A DNA stretch of 64,000 nt from Mycobacterium sp. E796 (GTDB taxonomy: Bacteria > Actinomycetota > Actinomycetes > Mycobacteriales > Mycobacteriaceae). Where the stretch lies: NCBI RefSeq assembly GCF_001672815.1, contig NZ_LZKK01000325.1, positions 62,001 through 126,000 on the forward strand, read 5' to 3'. Of this stretch, positions 24,988-34,363 are shown piece after piece (positions within the stretch are counted from its first letter, which is position 1; the number at the start of each line of letters is the position of its first letter). Made by a program: the position numbers and the translations under genes. The notes under the pieces were generated by a model, which was not told the DNA's origin, ran no database searches, and saw only the letters and a program-made list of their open reading frames with translations.

Positions 24988-26784
24988 ATGAAGTCCACCC
25001 TGCTGTCGCGCCGCGACCTAGATTTCCTGTTGTTCGAGTGGCTCGGTGTGCAGCACCTGGTGAAGCGACCGCGATTCAAAGACCATTCCCGCGAGACCAT
25101 GTCCGCGGTCCTCGATCTCAGCGCGGACCTCGCCGAACGGTATTTCGCGCCACACAACAAGAAAAGCGACGCCGCAGAGCCGACCTTCGACGGTACGAGG
25201 GTGACCGTGATCGACGACGTCAAGGACGCGCTCGCCGCCGCCGCCGCCGCGGGTCTAATCGGGATGGGCATGGACCACGAGCACGGCGGCTTGCAGCTGC
25301 CCGCCACGATCGCCCAGGCGAGCTGCGCCTGGCTGGCGGCGGCAAACGTGAGTACTTATGGCTACCTCATGCTCACCAACGCGAATGCAAACCTGTTGGC
25401 CAAGTTCGGAAGTCAAGACCAGCGCGACACCTGGGTCGAGCCGATGATCGCCGGCCGCTTCAGCGGCACGATGGCGCTGTCGGAGACGCAGGCTGGCTCT
25501 TCCCTCGCTGATGTCCAGACCCGGGCGGAACCCCAGGATGACGGCACCTATCGCCTGTACGGCTCCAAGATGTGGATCTCGGGGGCCGAACACGAATTGA
25601 CCGAGAACATCGTGAACCTGGTGCTGGCGCGGATACGAGGAGCGCCCCCGGGCACCAAGGGGATCTCCCTGTTTATCGTGCCGAAGTTCTTGGTCGCCAC
25701 GGGCGGTGTTATCGCCGAACGTAACGATGTCGCCATCGCCGGCCTGAACCACAAGATGGGTCAGCGCGGCATCACCAACACCGTGCTGAATTTCGGGGAC
25801 GGCATCTATCGTCCCGGCGGATGTCCTGGCGCGATCGGATATCTGATAGGCCAAGCTAACCGCGGACTCTTCTACATGTTCCACATGATGAACGAGGCTC
25901 GCCTCGGCGTGGGCACTGCCGCGGTCGCCCTCGGTTACACCGGATTTCTGAAATCGGTGAAGTACGCGCGAGAACGCGAACAGGGCAGACCGATAACCGC
26001 CAAAGATCCCTCGTCACCCCAGGTGCCCATCATCGAACACGCCGACGTCAAACGAATGCTGCTGGCCCAGAAGGCTTATGTCGAAGGCGGATTGGCGCTG
26101 GCGCTTTATAGCGCGCGGCTCATCGACATCGAGCAGGCGAGCGAGTCTGAGGGCGAACGCGAGTCGGCGGCGCTCTTGCTCGACGTCCTGACGCCGATCG
26201 CCAAGAGTTGGCCATCACGATGGTGTCTAGAAGCCAACGATCTAGCCATCCAAGTCCACGGCGGCTATGGCTACACCCGCGAATATGATGTCGAGCAGCA
26301 CTACCGGGACAACCGACTCAACCCCATTCACGAAGGGACGGTGGGGATCCAGAGCCTGGATCTCCTGGGTCGCAAGGTGACTCAGCATGGCGGCGCCAGT
26401 TTGACCGAGTTGGGGAACGCCATCGCAACAACCGTCGATGCAGCGACCGCGCTGGGTCGCGAAAATGCGGTCCTGGCGCTACAGCTCGACGCCGTATTGC
26501 AGCGCGTTCTGCGCGTCACGGCATCGATATCAGGGTCCGCAGATCGCGAGGCGGCCATGGCCAACAGCGTCATATATCTTGAGGCGGTCGGTCACCTGGT
26601 CGTCGCATGGATGTGGCTGGAGCAGTTCATGGCCGCCGGTGAGCACGAGGGCGACTTCTACGAGGGCAAACGCCAGGCGGCCCGCTACTTCTTCTCCTAC
26701 GAATTGCCGCGAACCGGCCCGCAACTGGACCTTTTGGCGGCGCTTGACCGCACAACCGTGGACATGCGTCCGCAATGGTTCTGA
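24988..26784 (+). CDS. Large acyl-CoA dehydrogenase (DmdC/FadE5-like)
   Basis: A 598-residue enzyme of the long acyl-CoA dehydrogenase class, with an N-terminal extension, the core FAD domain (ALSETQAGSSLADVQTRA, GSKMWISGAEHEL) and a C-terminal helical domain of about 130 residues. The catalytic Glu is expected in NPIHEGTVGIQSLDLLGRK, which is intact. The C-terminal segment GDFYEGKRQAARYFFSYELP is typical of this subclass. It follows the aldehyde dehydrogenase by 23 bases and is likely co-transcribed. Related enzymes act on 3-methylmercaptopropionyl-CoA or on broad-range acyl-CoAs. Confidence 0.9.
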   Translation: MKSTLLSRRDLDFLLFEWLGVQHLVKRPRFKDHSRETMSAVLDLSADLAERYFAPHNKKSDAAEPTFDGTRVTVIDDVKDALAAAAAAGLIGMGMDHEHGGLQLPATIAQASCAWLAAANVSTYGYLMLTNANANLLAKFGSQDQRDTWVEPMIAGRFSGTMALSETQAGSSLADVQTRAEPQDDGTYRLYGSKMWISGAEHELTENIVNLVLARIRGAPPGTKGISLFIVPKFLVATGGVIAERNDVAIAGLNHKMGQRGITNTVLNFGDGIYRPGGCPGAIGYLIGQANRGLFYMFHMMNEARLGVGTAAVALGYTGFLKSVKYAREREQGRPITAKDPSSPQVPIIEHADVKRMLLAQKAYVEGGLALALYSARLIDIEQASESEGERESAALLLDVLTPIAKSWPSRWCLEANDLAIQVHGGYGYTREYDVEQHYRDNRLNPIHEGTVGIQSLDLLGRKVTQHGGASLTELGNAIATTVDAATALGRENAVLALQLDAVLQRVLRVTASISGSADREAAMANSVIYLEAVGHLVVAWMWLEQFMAAGEHEGDFYEGKRQAARYFFSYELPRTGPQLDLLAALDRTTVDMRPQWF

Positions 26785-26838
26785 CGGCAGGGTTGTGGGT
26801 ACGGCGGTGCGACGCCAATCCCGCACACAACCATGATC

Positions 26839-26856
26839 ACCGACCGATCGGTCGGT
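26839..26856. promoter_or_regulatory. ACCG-N6-CGGT operator, site A
   Basis: A perfect 18-base palindrome, ACCGACCGATCGGTCGGT, lies 73 bases before the ACAD11-like gene at 26930 and after the stop at 26784. It contains the ACCG-N6-CGGT core in two registers. It is the leftmost of nine matching sites in the window. Confidence 0.75.
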
Positions 26857-26929
26857 CGCCCCTGATACTGGCTGCTGCAAGCGCTTGCATGCCAACCTGG
26901 CGAGGCTTCTCGGGAAATGCGAGGTTCCA

Positions 26930-28141
26930 ATGGACTTTGATGTGAGCGGCCGTTGCGCCGCCTTTGTTGAGGGGCTAACGCGGTTCATGAACGAGCGTGT
27001 CTATCCGGCCGAGGAGACCTATGCGCGTCAACTCGAGGCTGGCGGCCAGCCGCACACGCAACCCGCGGTCATGGAGGATCTGAAGGCCGAAGCGCGCAAG
27101 CGGGGACTGTGGAATCTGTTCCACCCCGACCCCGAGTACGGCCCAGGGCTGTCCTACACCGAGTACGCCCCGCTGGCAGAGATCATGGGCCGCAGCGCCA
27201 TTGGGTCCGAGGCGTGCAACTGCTCGGCGCCGGATACCGGCAACATGGAACTGCTCACGCAGTTCGGCTCGGCCGAACAGAAGGAACGCTGGCTTCGGCC
27301 ACTGCTAGACGGCGAGATTCGCTCTGCATTCGCAATGACCGAGCCCGACGTCGCATCTTCGGACGCCACGAATATTCGCATGCGCATCGAGCGCCAAGGC
27401 GAGGAGTACATCCTCAACGGACGAAAATGGTGGATCACCAACGCGATGCATCCGCATTGCCGCGTGTTCATCGTGATGGGAAAGACCGACCCCGACGCTC
27501 CTACGCACCGCCAACAAAGCATGCTTCTGGTCCCGCGTGACACGCCAGGGGTGACGGTGCTGCGAAACCTGACCGTGTTCGGCTACGCCGACCAGGAAAG
27601 TCACTGCGAGGTCGTCTTCGACGACGTGCGAGTCCCGGTGGAAAACATCATCGCCGAGGAGGGTGCGGGCTTCGCCATCGCTCAGGCGCGGCTCGGACCG
27701 GGCCGCATCCACCACTGCATGCGGGCACTGGGCGCCGCCGAGCGTGCGTTGGAGCTGATGTGCCGGCGGGCCTCCCAGCGGGAAACATTTGGCGCACCGG
27801 TCGCCTCGCGGGCGAACATCATGGACTGGATTGCGCAATCACGTACGGACATCGAGATGGCGCGACTGCTGACGTTAAAGACCGCCTGGCTGATCGACAC
27901 CGTCGGTAACCGCAACGCCAGGACGGAGATCGCCGCCATCAAAGTCGCCGTGCCGCGGATCGCGGCCAGAGTGATCGACCGAGCAATCCAGGTGCACGGC
28001 GCGGGCGGCCTATGCGGCGACTTCCCGCTGGCGGCAATGTACGCGCTGGTCCGGTCCCTGCGCCTGGCCGACGGGCCGGACGAGGTGCACAACGCAACGA
28101 TCGCCCGCCGCGAGCTCGCCAGATACGCACCCGCGAGCTGA
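26930..28141 (+). CDS. Acyl-CoA dehydrogenase, ACAD10/11-like
   Basis: A 403-residue dehydrogenase starting at ATG 26930 with GAGG nine bases upstream; an in-frame TTG at 26885 is less likely. Blocks include FAMTEPDVASSDATNIR (FAD and substrate), NGRKWWITNAMHPHC, and the C-terminal LRLADGPDEVHNATIARREL. The DGPDEVH segment and the VHGAGG turn are characteristic of the ACAD10/ACAD11 group, which in animals converts phosphorylated 4-hydroxyacyl-CoAs to enoyl-CoAs. A partner kinase of the APH type occurs at 48882 behind the same operator motif. Confidence 0.9.
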   Translation: MDFDVSGRCAAFVEGLTRFMNERVYPAEETYARQLEAGGQPHTQPAVMEDLKAEARKRGLWNLFHPDPEYGPGLSYTEYAPLAEIMGRSAIGSEACNCSAPDTGNMELLTQFGSAEQKERWLRPLLDGEIRSAFAMTEPDVASSDATNIRMRIERQGEEYILNGRKWWITNAMHPHCRVFIVMGKTDPDAPTHRQQSMLLVPRDTPGVTVLRNLTVFGYADQESHCEVVFDDVRVPVENIIAEEGAGFAIAQARLGPGRIHHCMRALGAAERALELMCRRASQRETFGAPVASRANIMDWIAQSRTDIEMARLLTLKTAWLIDTVGNRNARTEIAAIKVAVPRIAARVIDRAIQVHGAGGLCGDFPLAAMYALVRSLRLADGPDEVHNATIARRELARYAPAS

Positions 28142-28191
28142 CGCGCGACCGTGCACTCGCCCGTCCCGCGGTGTGACAAGGCTTGTTTTTC

Positions 28192-28207
28192 GACCGTCCA
28201 GTCGGTC
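28192..28207. promoter_or_regulatory. ACCG-N6-CGGT operator, site B
   Basis: GACCGTCCAGTCGGTC lies 43 bases before the CoA-transferase GTG at 28250. The arms ACCG (28193-28196) and CGGT (28203-28206) are exact. A likely -10, TAGGCT, follows at 28211-28216, so the operator sits just upstream of the -10 and would overlap RNA polymerase contacts. Confidence 0.7.
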
Positions 28208-28249
28208 TGCTAGGCTCGCACGATATGTGCGGAGAGGACGGGTCCTAGC

Positions 28250-30616
28250 GTGGTGATCCCGAGCCTGCTCGAAGGAGTGCGGGTAGTTGAGCTAGCCGGC
28301 CGGGCGTCGATCAGGATTGCCGCTTCGATCTGCGCGTCGATGGGCGCCGATGTGCTGCGTGTGGAATCTGCCCTCACCGCCGACGCCTCGATCAGCGGCG
28401 CGCATCCGCTCGTTGACGAGCGCGCGATGAGCGTCGCCTGGGATCGGGAGAAGCGGGTGATCACCGTCACCGGCGATGATTCGGCGGACTTTGGCTCGCT
28501 GCTTGCGGACGCCGACATCCTGCTGACTTCGGCCGAAACCGGTGCGGGCGAACCGTTCTCGAGCAGTCGCGGCGGAGTTCCCTACGAGGGCGTGCAGCTG
28601 TTGATCACGCCGTTCGGCACTACGGGGCCCTACGCGGCATACCGCGGCGACGAGCTCAACGTGTGCGCTTTCGGCGGTCCCGCTGTCTACGTCGGCGAAC
28701 CCGGGCGTGAGCCGCTCGTCCCGCCGTTCCTGCTCGCCGCGTTCCAGGCGGCGCTCTCGGGACTTGCCGGTGCGCTGGGTGCGCTTCTCGGCGGCGGGTG
28801 CGCCCAGATTGACGTCGCCGAGTACGAGGCGCTCGCCACTAGCCATATGACTGGGCTGTACAGCCTGTCGTTGTTCTCCGGCCAGGTGCCCCGGCGTGCG
28901 GGGCACCGTAAGCCCAACCCCTACCCGTTCACTGCGCTGCCGTGCGCGGACGGTCGTGTCTGCTTGGCGTTCCTCGCCGGCCACCAGTGGAAGCGCCTGC
29001 TCGACGCGATGGGCCAACCGGCATGGTCGAAGGACCCGCGGTTCGCCGACCGCCGCCGCAACGGTGAGCTGTATGCCGACGAGCTCGACGAGCTCGTCTC
29101 CGGGTGGCTGGCGAACTACACCAAGGACGAGCTGCGCGCGATGAGTGTGCAGCGGGGCATCCCGCTCGGACCTTTGGAGACTATCGAGGACCTGCGCAAG
29201 TCGAAGCAGTTCCGGCAGCGCGGATTCCTGCGCTCGGTGACGGTCGGCGGACGCAAGATCGACATGCCCGGCCTACCCTTCCAGGACCGCCCGGCATCGG
29301 GCGACGGTTCGCGCGCATCTGCCCCGCGACTAACCGCGAGCACGTCCCGCGGGCCAGGCTTGCCGCTCGCCGGTCTGCGTGTTGTCGACCTCAGCTGGGT
29401 GATGAGCGGGCCGATGGCCGCTCAGTTCCTGGCCGACATGGGGGCCGACGTGATCAAGGTCGAGTCCCGAACCCATCTGGACGCGTCCCGTCAGGGCCTC
29501 CCCCTGATCGAGGATGTCGAGTCAGGTGACGCCGGCGCGACGCCAAACATGATGCCGCACTTCAATGCTGTCAACCGCGGCAAGCGCAGCGTTCAACTAG
29601 ATCTGCGCTCCGCCGCGGGTCGATCGGTGTTGACAAAGCTGGTCGCGGGCGCCGACGTGGTGGTCGAGAACATCGGCGCGGGTTCGCTTGAGCGTCTTGG
29701 GCTCCCGATGGACGAGCTCCAGCGGATTCGCCCTGGACTCGTCGTACTTCGGGTCAGCATGGCAGGCCAGGAAGGTCCCGACGCGGCGTTGCCCGGCTAC
29801 GCGCCCCAGAGCACGTCGATCGGTGGGCTCGACGTACTCGCGGGCTATCCGGGCGAACCACCGCTCGGGATGGTCGCGCTCAACCTCGGTGACATCACCG
29901 TTGCCTCCTTCGGAGCGGTGGCAATGCTCGCCGCTTTGCATCGGGCCCGCACGCGCAGCGTGGGCACAGTCATCGACTTGTCGATGATCGAGGTCCACAC
30001 CGCGACCATCGCGCCGTTGTTCGCCGCCCGGCAGCTCGACGGCACCGACCTCAGTCCCATCGGCAATGGCCACCGCGTCCATTTCCCGCACGGCATGTAC
30101 CAAAGCCAAGGCGACGACGCGTGGATCAGCATCGCCGTGCGCGACGAACGGGAGTGGGCTGCGCTGGCCGCGATCATGCAGGCGCCCGCCGAGATCGCGG
30201 GCTGCACCGACGCGGCAAGCCGGCGCGAGATTGCTGGTGACATCAATGAGCTCATCTCCGCATGGACGCAGACGCGGTCCGCCGACGCGGCCACCGAGCA
30301 ACTGCAGGCGGCCGGGATCGCCGCGGCGCCGGCTTATGGCGTCGAAGAGCTGATGATCGACCCTCATGCTCGCGAACGCGACGTAGTGGTCGAGCTCGAC
30401 CATCATCTGATTGGCTTCGTTCCGGTATATGGCTCGCCGCTGCATGCCCGGCCGCCGATAACCGCGGTGACCACGCGCGCGCCCGATCTCGGTGAGCACA
30501 CCCTCGAGGTGCTCGGCGAGCTCGGGCTTGATGACGACGAGATCGCTGAGTTGACCCAATCCGGAGCCTTCGACGGACTGGACCCGTTCAGCCTGGCCAT
30601 CAAGGAGACCGCATGA
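28250..30616 (+). CDS. Double-length CoA-transferase family III (CaiB/BaiF) protein
   Basis: A 788-residue fusion of two CaiB/BaiF repeats (residues 1-350 and 370-785). Each half keeps the catalytic Asp context: CAQIDVAEYEA in the first and GTVIDLSMIEV in the second. The second half starts with LAGLRVVDLSWVMSGP and GADVIKVES. The GTG at 28250 was taken as the start; the GTG one codon later is equally possible. It overlaps the next CoA-transferase by ATGA, suggesting that three CoA-transferase modules act in sequence or as a complex. Expected reaction: acyl-CoA + acid to acid + new acyl-CoA. Confidence 0.9.
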   Translation: MVIPSLLEGVRVVELAGRASIRIAASICASMGADVLRVESALTADASISGAHPLVDERAMSVAWDREKRVITVTGDDSADFGSLLADADILLTSAETGAGEPFSSSRGGVPYEGVQLLITPFGTTGPYAAYRGDELNVCAFGGPAVYVGEPGREPLVPPFLLAAFQAALSGLAGALGALLGGGCAQIDVAEYEALATSHMTGLYSLSLFSGQVPRRAGHRKPNPYPFTALPCADGRVCLAFLAGHQWKRLLDAMGQPAWSKDPRFADRRRNGELYADELDELVSGWLANYTKDELRAMSVQRGIPLGPLETIEDLRKSKQFRQRGFLRSVTVGGRKIDMPGLPFQDRPASGDGSRASAPRLTASTSRGPGLPLAGLRVVDLSWVMSGPMAAQFLADMGADVIKVESRTHLDASRQGLPLIEDVESGDAGATPNMMPHFNAVNRGKRSVQLDLRSAAGRSVLTKLVAGADVVVENIGAGSLERLGLPMDELQRIRPGLVVLRVSMAGQEGPDAALPGYAPQSTSIGGLDVLAGYPGEPPLGMVALNLGDITVASFGAVAMLAALHRARTRSVGTVIDLSMIEVHTATIAPLFAARQLDGTDLSPIGNGHRVHFPHGMYQSQGDDAWISIAVRDEREWAALAAIMQAPAEIAGCTDAASRREIAGDINELISAWTQTRSADAATEQLQAAGIAAAPAYGVEELMIDPHARERDVVVELDHHLIGFVPVYGSPLHARPPITAVTTRAPDLGEHTLEVLGELGLDDDEIAELTQSGAFDGLDPFSLAIKETA

Positions 30617-31869
30617 TCGAGTCACCTGCATCAGCTGACACCACCCGCGAGCGGCCCGGCCCCCTCAGCGACATCAAGGTCGTAGACCTCACCCATTGGG
30701 CGGCGGGGCCGGTCGCATCGATGGTGCTCGGTGACTTAGGCGCCGACATCCTCAAGATCGAGCCGCCGGCGGGCGAGCCGCAGCGCGGGATGGGCGTGAC
30801 GTTCCCGGGCGGCTGGAGCACTTTCTTCCTCGCCTGCCAGCGCAACAAGCGCTTCGTGAGTATCAACTATCGCGATCCGCGCGGTCGCGAGCTCATTCAG
30901 AAGCTGGCCAGCACCGCTGACGTGGTGATGGAGAACGCCCGGCCCGGGACCTGGGAGCGCCACGGCCTGGATTACGACACTCTGCGGGCCCTCAACCCGA
31001 GATTGATCTACGCGTCCATCACCGGCTTTGGACAGACCGGCCCCATGCGCGACTGGCTGGCGATGGATCCGATCGCTCAGGCGGCAGGCGGCGTCGTCGG
31101 GATCACCGGCTCACCGGAGGGCGGGCCCGCGAAAGTCGGCGCCGCGATCACCGACGTCGTGTCCGGCCGCCTTGCCGCCTTCGGGGTGGTCACCGCGCTG
31201 TATGACCGGATGCGCACGGGCGTCGGCCAGCGAGTCGACGCCTCGCTGTTCTCGACCGCGGTCGGCCTTCTCACCATGCGCGAAACCGAATTCCAGTTCA
31301 CCCAGCAGAATCCCCCCCTGCTCGGAACGGCGCACGGTCAGATCGTGCCCGCCGAGGCGTTCACCACGCGCGACGACCGACGCGTGATGCTTTGCATCTA
31401 CAGCGACTGGCACTGGGCGCGCTTCGCCGAGCTGGCCGGGATGCCTGCGCTTGCGCAGGACGAGCGGTTCACGACCAACGCCGCGCGTTGCGAGCACCGA
31501 GTGGCCACGATCGCCGCCGTGCAGGACGTGATCCGCCAGCGCACCGAAGCCCAGTGGACGGAGTTGTTGGCCGGCGAGATCCCCTACGGACCAGTGCTCG
31601 AATTCGACCAGCTCTGGACGCATCCGCAACTCGACGCCAACGAGCTCATCGCACGCTACGAAATGCCTGGCGTTGGCGAGGTTCGGGCCATCGGCAGCCC
31701 CATACGTTTCTCAGGCTTCACCCAGCCGGTGCGACGCGTGCCGGCGGCCACTGGAGCCGACACGGTGGAAGTCCTGCGCGAGCACGGACTTTCGGACGGA
31801 GAGATCGCGGAGTTGGCCTCCGCTGGGGTTGTTCACGCGGCGACGTCAGACAGCGTCTCGACGGTCTAG
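30613..31869 (+). CDS. CoA-transferase family III (CaiB/BaiF)
   Basis: A 418-residue single-repeat CaiB/BaiF protein. It begins with PLSDIKVVDLTHWAAGP and GADILKIEPPAGEPQRG, the usual CoA-binding order. The catalytic Asp context is QRVDASLFSTAVG. VMENARPGTWERHGLDYDTL and YASITGFGQTGP are also conserved. It overlaps the stop of the double-length paralogue upstream, and 63 bases separate it from the MaoC gene. The pair probably activates or exchanges acids in the pathway controlled by site B. Confidence 0.92.
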   Translation: MIESPASADTTRERPGPLSDIKVVDLTHWAAGPVASMVLGDLGADILKIEPPAGEPQRGMGVTFPGGWSTFFLACQRNKRFVSINYRDPRGRELIQKLASTADVVMENARPGTWERHGLDYDTLRALNPRLIYASITGFGQTGPMRDWLAMDPIAQAAGGVVGITGSPEGGPAKVGAAITDVVSGRLAAFGVVTALYDRMRTGVGQRVDASLFSTAVGLLTMRETEFQFTQQNPPLLGTAHGQIVPAEAFTTRDDRRVMLCIYSDWHWARFAELAGMPALAQDERFTTNAARCEHRVATIAAVQDVIRQRTEAQWTELLAGEIPYGPVLEFDQLWTHPQLDANELIARYEMPGVGEVRAIGSPIRFSGFTQPVRRVPAATGADTVEVLREHGLSDGEIAELASAGVVHAATSDSVSTV

Positions 31870-31932
31870 CCGATACGACAACGAACCGCCGCAGACAGAA
31901 AACCTTCAGCTGAAAGAAGAAAGGAAACCTGC

Positions 31933-33135
31933 ATGACCGAAGTAACGGAGAAGCGGACCGACTTGCCATGGGGCGAGATCACCGACGAGACAATCGCTCA
32001 CGCGGCTGAGCTACTCGGGACCACGTTGCGGCGCGACCGGATGGGGGGCTGGGTCACTGAGGTCAACATCGACGCGATCAGCCATTTTGCTCAGGGCCTC
32101 GGCGACCGCAACCCACTGTGGCGCGACCCCGAATACGGCAAGGGCACGCGGTGGGGCACGATGCTGGCGCCGCCGACCATCCTCTACTCCGTCGACGGGA
32201 CAACCGTCGCGCCGCGCCTTGCCGGCGTGCAGTGGCTGTACGTCGGCACCGACTGGGTGTGGTACGACGTGATTCGGCGCGGTGACATCTACGATGCCCC
32301 CGCCACGTTCGTCAAGCAGGAGGTGAAGGGCGGCGAGTTCGCCAGCCGCTGGCTGATTCAGACCGGCCACATCCGTTACCTGCGTCGCTCCGACGGCCTG
32401 ATGGTGGGTGAGGCCTACGGTAAGTGCGCCCGCACGCCACGCGGCAACGCGCTGAAGAAGGAAGGCAAGCAGAAGTACAAGGCGCGCGAAGAGTACGAGT
32501 ACACCGCCGAGGAGCTCGCCGCGATCGAGCGCGCCCTGATCGAAGAAATGCCACGCGGCGCCGAACCCCGCTACTCCGAGGATGTCGAGGTCGGCGAGGT
32601 GCTGCGGCCCACGGTCAAGGGACCACTGACGTCCACCGACATGATCGCCTGGTACTCGGGCTGGTCGGGCGCGGCCCCTTATGGCGGCGCGCACGGTGAC
32701 GCCGTGCGCTACCGCACCCGTCATCAGGACTACCACGTTTCTGAGAAGACCGGTGCAAAGGACTCCGCCGGGCGTGGTCACCTCGAGAAGAAGACCGGCG
32801 AGGACGTCGGCATGGGCGGCGCGTATGACATTGGCCCGCAACGCATCTCGTGGGGCGCCCACATGCTCACCGACTGGATGGGTGATGACGGCTTCCTGCA
32901 CACGCTGTCGGCGTCGGTCAAACGGCCCAACCTGCTCGGCGACACGACCACCTGGCACGGCACCGTCACCGGTAAGGAGGTCGTCGACGGCTACCACCTG
33001 ATATCGATCGACATGCATGCCGACAATCAGCGCGGTGAAACTAATTCGACCGCGAAGGCGACCGTGCTGTTGCCGTCGAGGGTGGACGGCCCGGTCGTGA
33101 CACCGATTCCACGCAATCTCACCGCGGACAAGTGA
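31933..33135 (+). CDS. MaoC-type two-domain dehydratase/hydratase
   Basis: A 400-residue protein with two hot-dog-type regions. The first (residues 20-190) has the FAS1-like dehydratase pattern around FAQGLGDRNPLWRDPEYG and GTMLAPPTIL. The second (residues 200-390) has the TDMIAWYSGWSG and WGAHMLTDWMGDDGFL segments, the latter resembling the MaoC dehydratase core. It starts at ATG 31933, after a purine-rich AAGAAGAAAGGAAA stretch. It precedes thiolase-like and DUF35 genes, the same three activities as the ChsH1-Ltp2-ChsH2 group, and probably hydrates an alpha,beta-unsaturated acyl-CoA before retro-aldol cleavage. Confidence 0.87.
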   Translation: MTEVTEKRTDLPWGEITDETIAHAAELLGTTLRRDRMGGWVTEVNIDAISHFAQGLGDRNPLWRDPEYGKGTRWGTMLAPPTILYSVDGTTVAPRLAGVQWLYVGTDWVWYDVIRRGDIYDAPATFVKQEVKGGEFASRWLIQTGHIRYLRRSDGLMVGEAYGKCARTPRGNALKKEGKQKYKAREEYEYTAEELAAIERALIEEMPRGAEPRYSEDVEVGEVLRPTVKGPLTSTDMIAWYSGWSGAAPYGGAHGDAVRYRTRHQDYHVSEKTGAKDSAGRGHLEKKTGEDVGMGGAYDIGPQRISWGAHMLTDWMGDDGFLHTLSASVKRPNLLGDTTTWHGTVTGKEVVDGYHLISIDMHADNQRGETNSTAKATVLLPSRVDGPVVTPIPRNLTADK

Positions 33136-33150
33136 GTTCAGCAGTGCGCA

Positions 33151-33176
33151 ACGGCCGGCGCTTCGGCGCCGGCCGT
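33151..33176 (+). terminator. Intercistronic hairpin with UUCG loop
   Basis: An 11-base perfect stem (ACGGCCGGCGC and GCGCCGGCCGT) closes a TTCG tetraloop, 15 bases after the MaoC stop and 18 before the next start. There is no T-run, so it is either a mycobacterial-type terminator or an mRNA-stability and processing element that sets different levels for the genes on either side. Confidence 0.6.
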
Positions 33177-33193
33177 GGTGACCGGAGGCACGC

Positions 33194-34363
33194 GTGACCA
33201 CACTCGAGAACGACGTGCAGGCCGCGATCGTCGGCGTCGGTGAGACCGAGTTCACCAAAGAGTCAGGCGTTTCGGATCTTCGGCTGAGCCTCGAGGCGAC
33301 CAAAGCGGCGCTGGCCGACGCTAAGCTCGGCGCGCACGATATCGACGGCATCATCATCCCGACGGTCGTCGGTGCCACCACCGAGGATCTGACGACCAAC
33401 CTCGGAATTGAAAACCTGCGCTATCACGCGGCCGTGGTGTTGGGCGGGGCTGGGCCCGCGGCTGCGCTCATCCACGCCAAGAGCGCCATCGAGAACGGGT
33501 TGGCTTCGCGGATCCTGGTCTGCTACGGGTTCAACGGCCGCTCCGGGGCCCGGCTCGGACGCCGGGGTCCGACGCTGATGTTCGGCGAAGCCCCGAGCAT
33601 GCGCCGCAACTACGAGGGCGTGCACGGTCTGCTAGTGCCGGCCCAGTACTACGCGATGTGGGCGCAGCGCTACATGTACGAAAACGGCTGGAAGTCGACC
33701 GAGCCGATGGCGCACGTGGCCGTCGCCCAGGCCAAGCACGCGATGATGAACGGCAAAGCCGTTGGCGCCAAAGAGATCACCGTCGAGGATCACCAGTCCT
33801 CGCGGATGATCAGCGCGCCCTTCCGGCTTTACGACTGCAGTCGCGAAACCGACGGAGGCGCGGCCTACATCGTCGCCGCGGCCGATCCCGGCGACCGCAA
33901 CGCCGTCGCCATCCGCGGCGCCGCCGAGGGACATCCCGGCCAAGCCGACCAGCCGACCACCCGGCGGCGGTTCCTGCACACCGGTATGGCCGAGGCGGGC
34001 AAACGGGCCTTCGCGCAAGCCGGCTGGAAGCCTGGTGACGTCGACTTCGCCGAGTTGTATGACGCATTCACATTCAATGTGATCTGGCAACTGGAGCTGT
34101 TGGGATTGTGTGGTGCGGGCGAAGCGGCCGAATTCGTGATGGCGGGCAGCACTCAGGTAGGCGGTTCGTTGCCCGTCAACACGCACGGAGGCCTGCTGTC
34201 CCAGGCGCATCTGTGGGGCATCAACCACATCACCGAAGCCGTCAAGCAGCTACGCGGAACCGCCGGCGAGGCACAGGTGACGGGCGCCAAGCGGGGACTG
34301 GTCACCGGCAGCGGTGACTTCGGTGACAACGCCGTGGTCCTCCTGGAAGGAGCCCTGCAGTGA
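33194..34363 (+). CDS. Thiolase-like protein, probable Ltp2-type retro-aldolase
   Basis: A 389-residue protein starting at GTG 33194 with GGAGG five bases upstream. IVGVGETEFTKESG opens the fold; ELYDAFTFNVIWQLELLG, CGAGEAAEF and GGSLPVNTHGGLLSQAH close it, with EAVKQLRGTAGE. The nucleophile region reads VVLGGAGPAAALIHAK and lacks Cys. The conserved YD of YDAFTF corresponds to the Tyr that, as I recall, is catalytic in Ltp2. Its stop overlaps the DUF35 start (GTGA), and the MaoC gene lies upstream, matching the steroid side-chain aldolase arrangement. Confidence 0.87.
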   Translation: MTTLENDVQAAIVGVGETEFTKESGVSDLRLSLEATKAALADAKLGAHDIDGIIIPTVVGATTEDLTTNLGIENLRYHAAVVLGGAGPAAALIHAKSAIENGLASRILVCYGFNGRSGARLGRRGPTLMFGEAPSMRRNYEGVHGLLVPAQYYAMWAQRYMYENGWKSTEPMAHVAVAQAKHAMMNGKAVGAKEITVEDHQSSRMISAPFRLYDCSRETDGGAAYIVAAADPGDRNAVAIRGAAEGHPGQADQPTTRRRFLHTGMAEAGKRAFAQAGWKPGDVDFAELYDAFTFNVIWQLELLGLCGAGEAAEFVMAGSTQVGGSLPVNTHGGLLSQAHLWGINHITEAVKQLRGTAGEAQVTGAKRGLVTGSGDFGDNAVVLLEGALQ

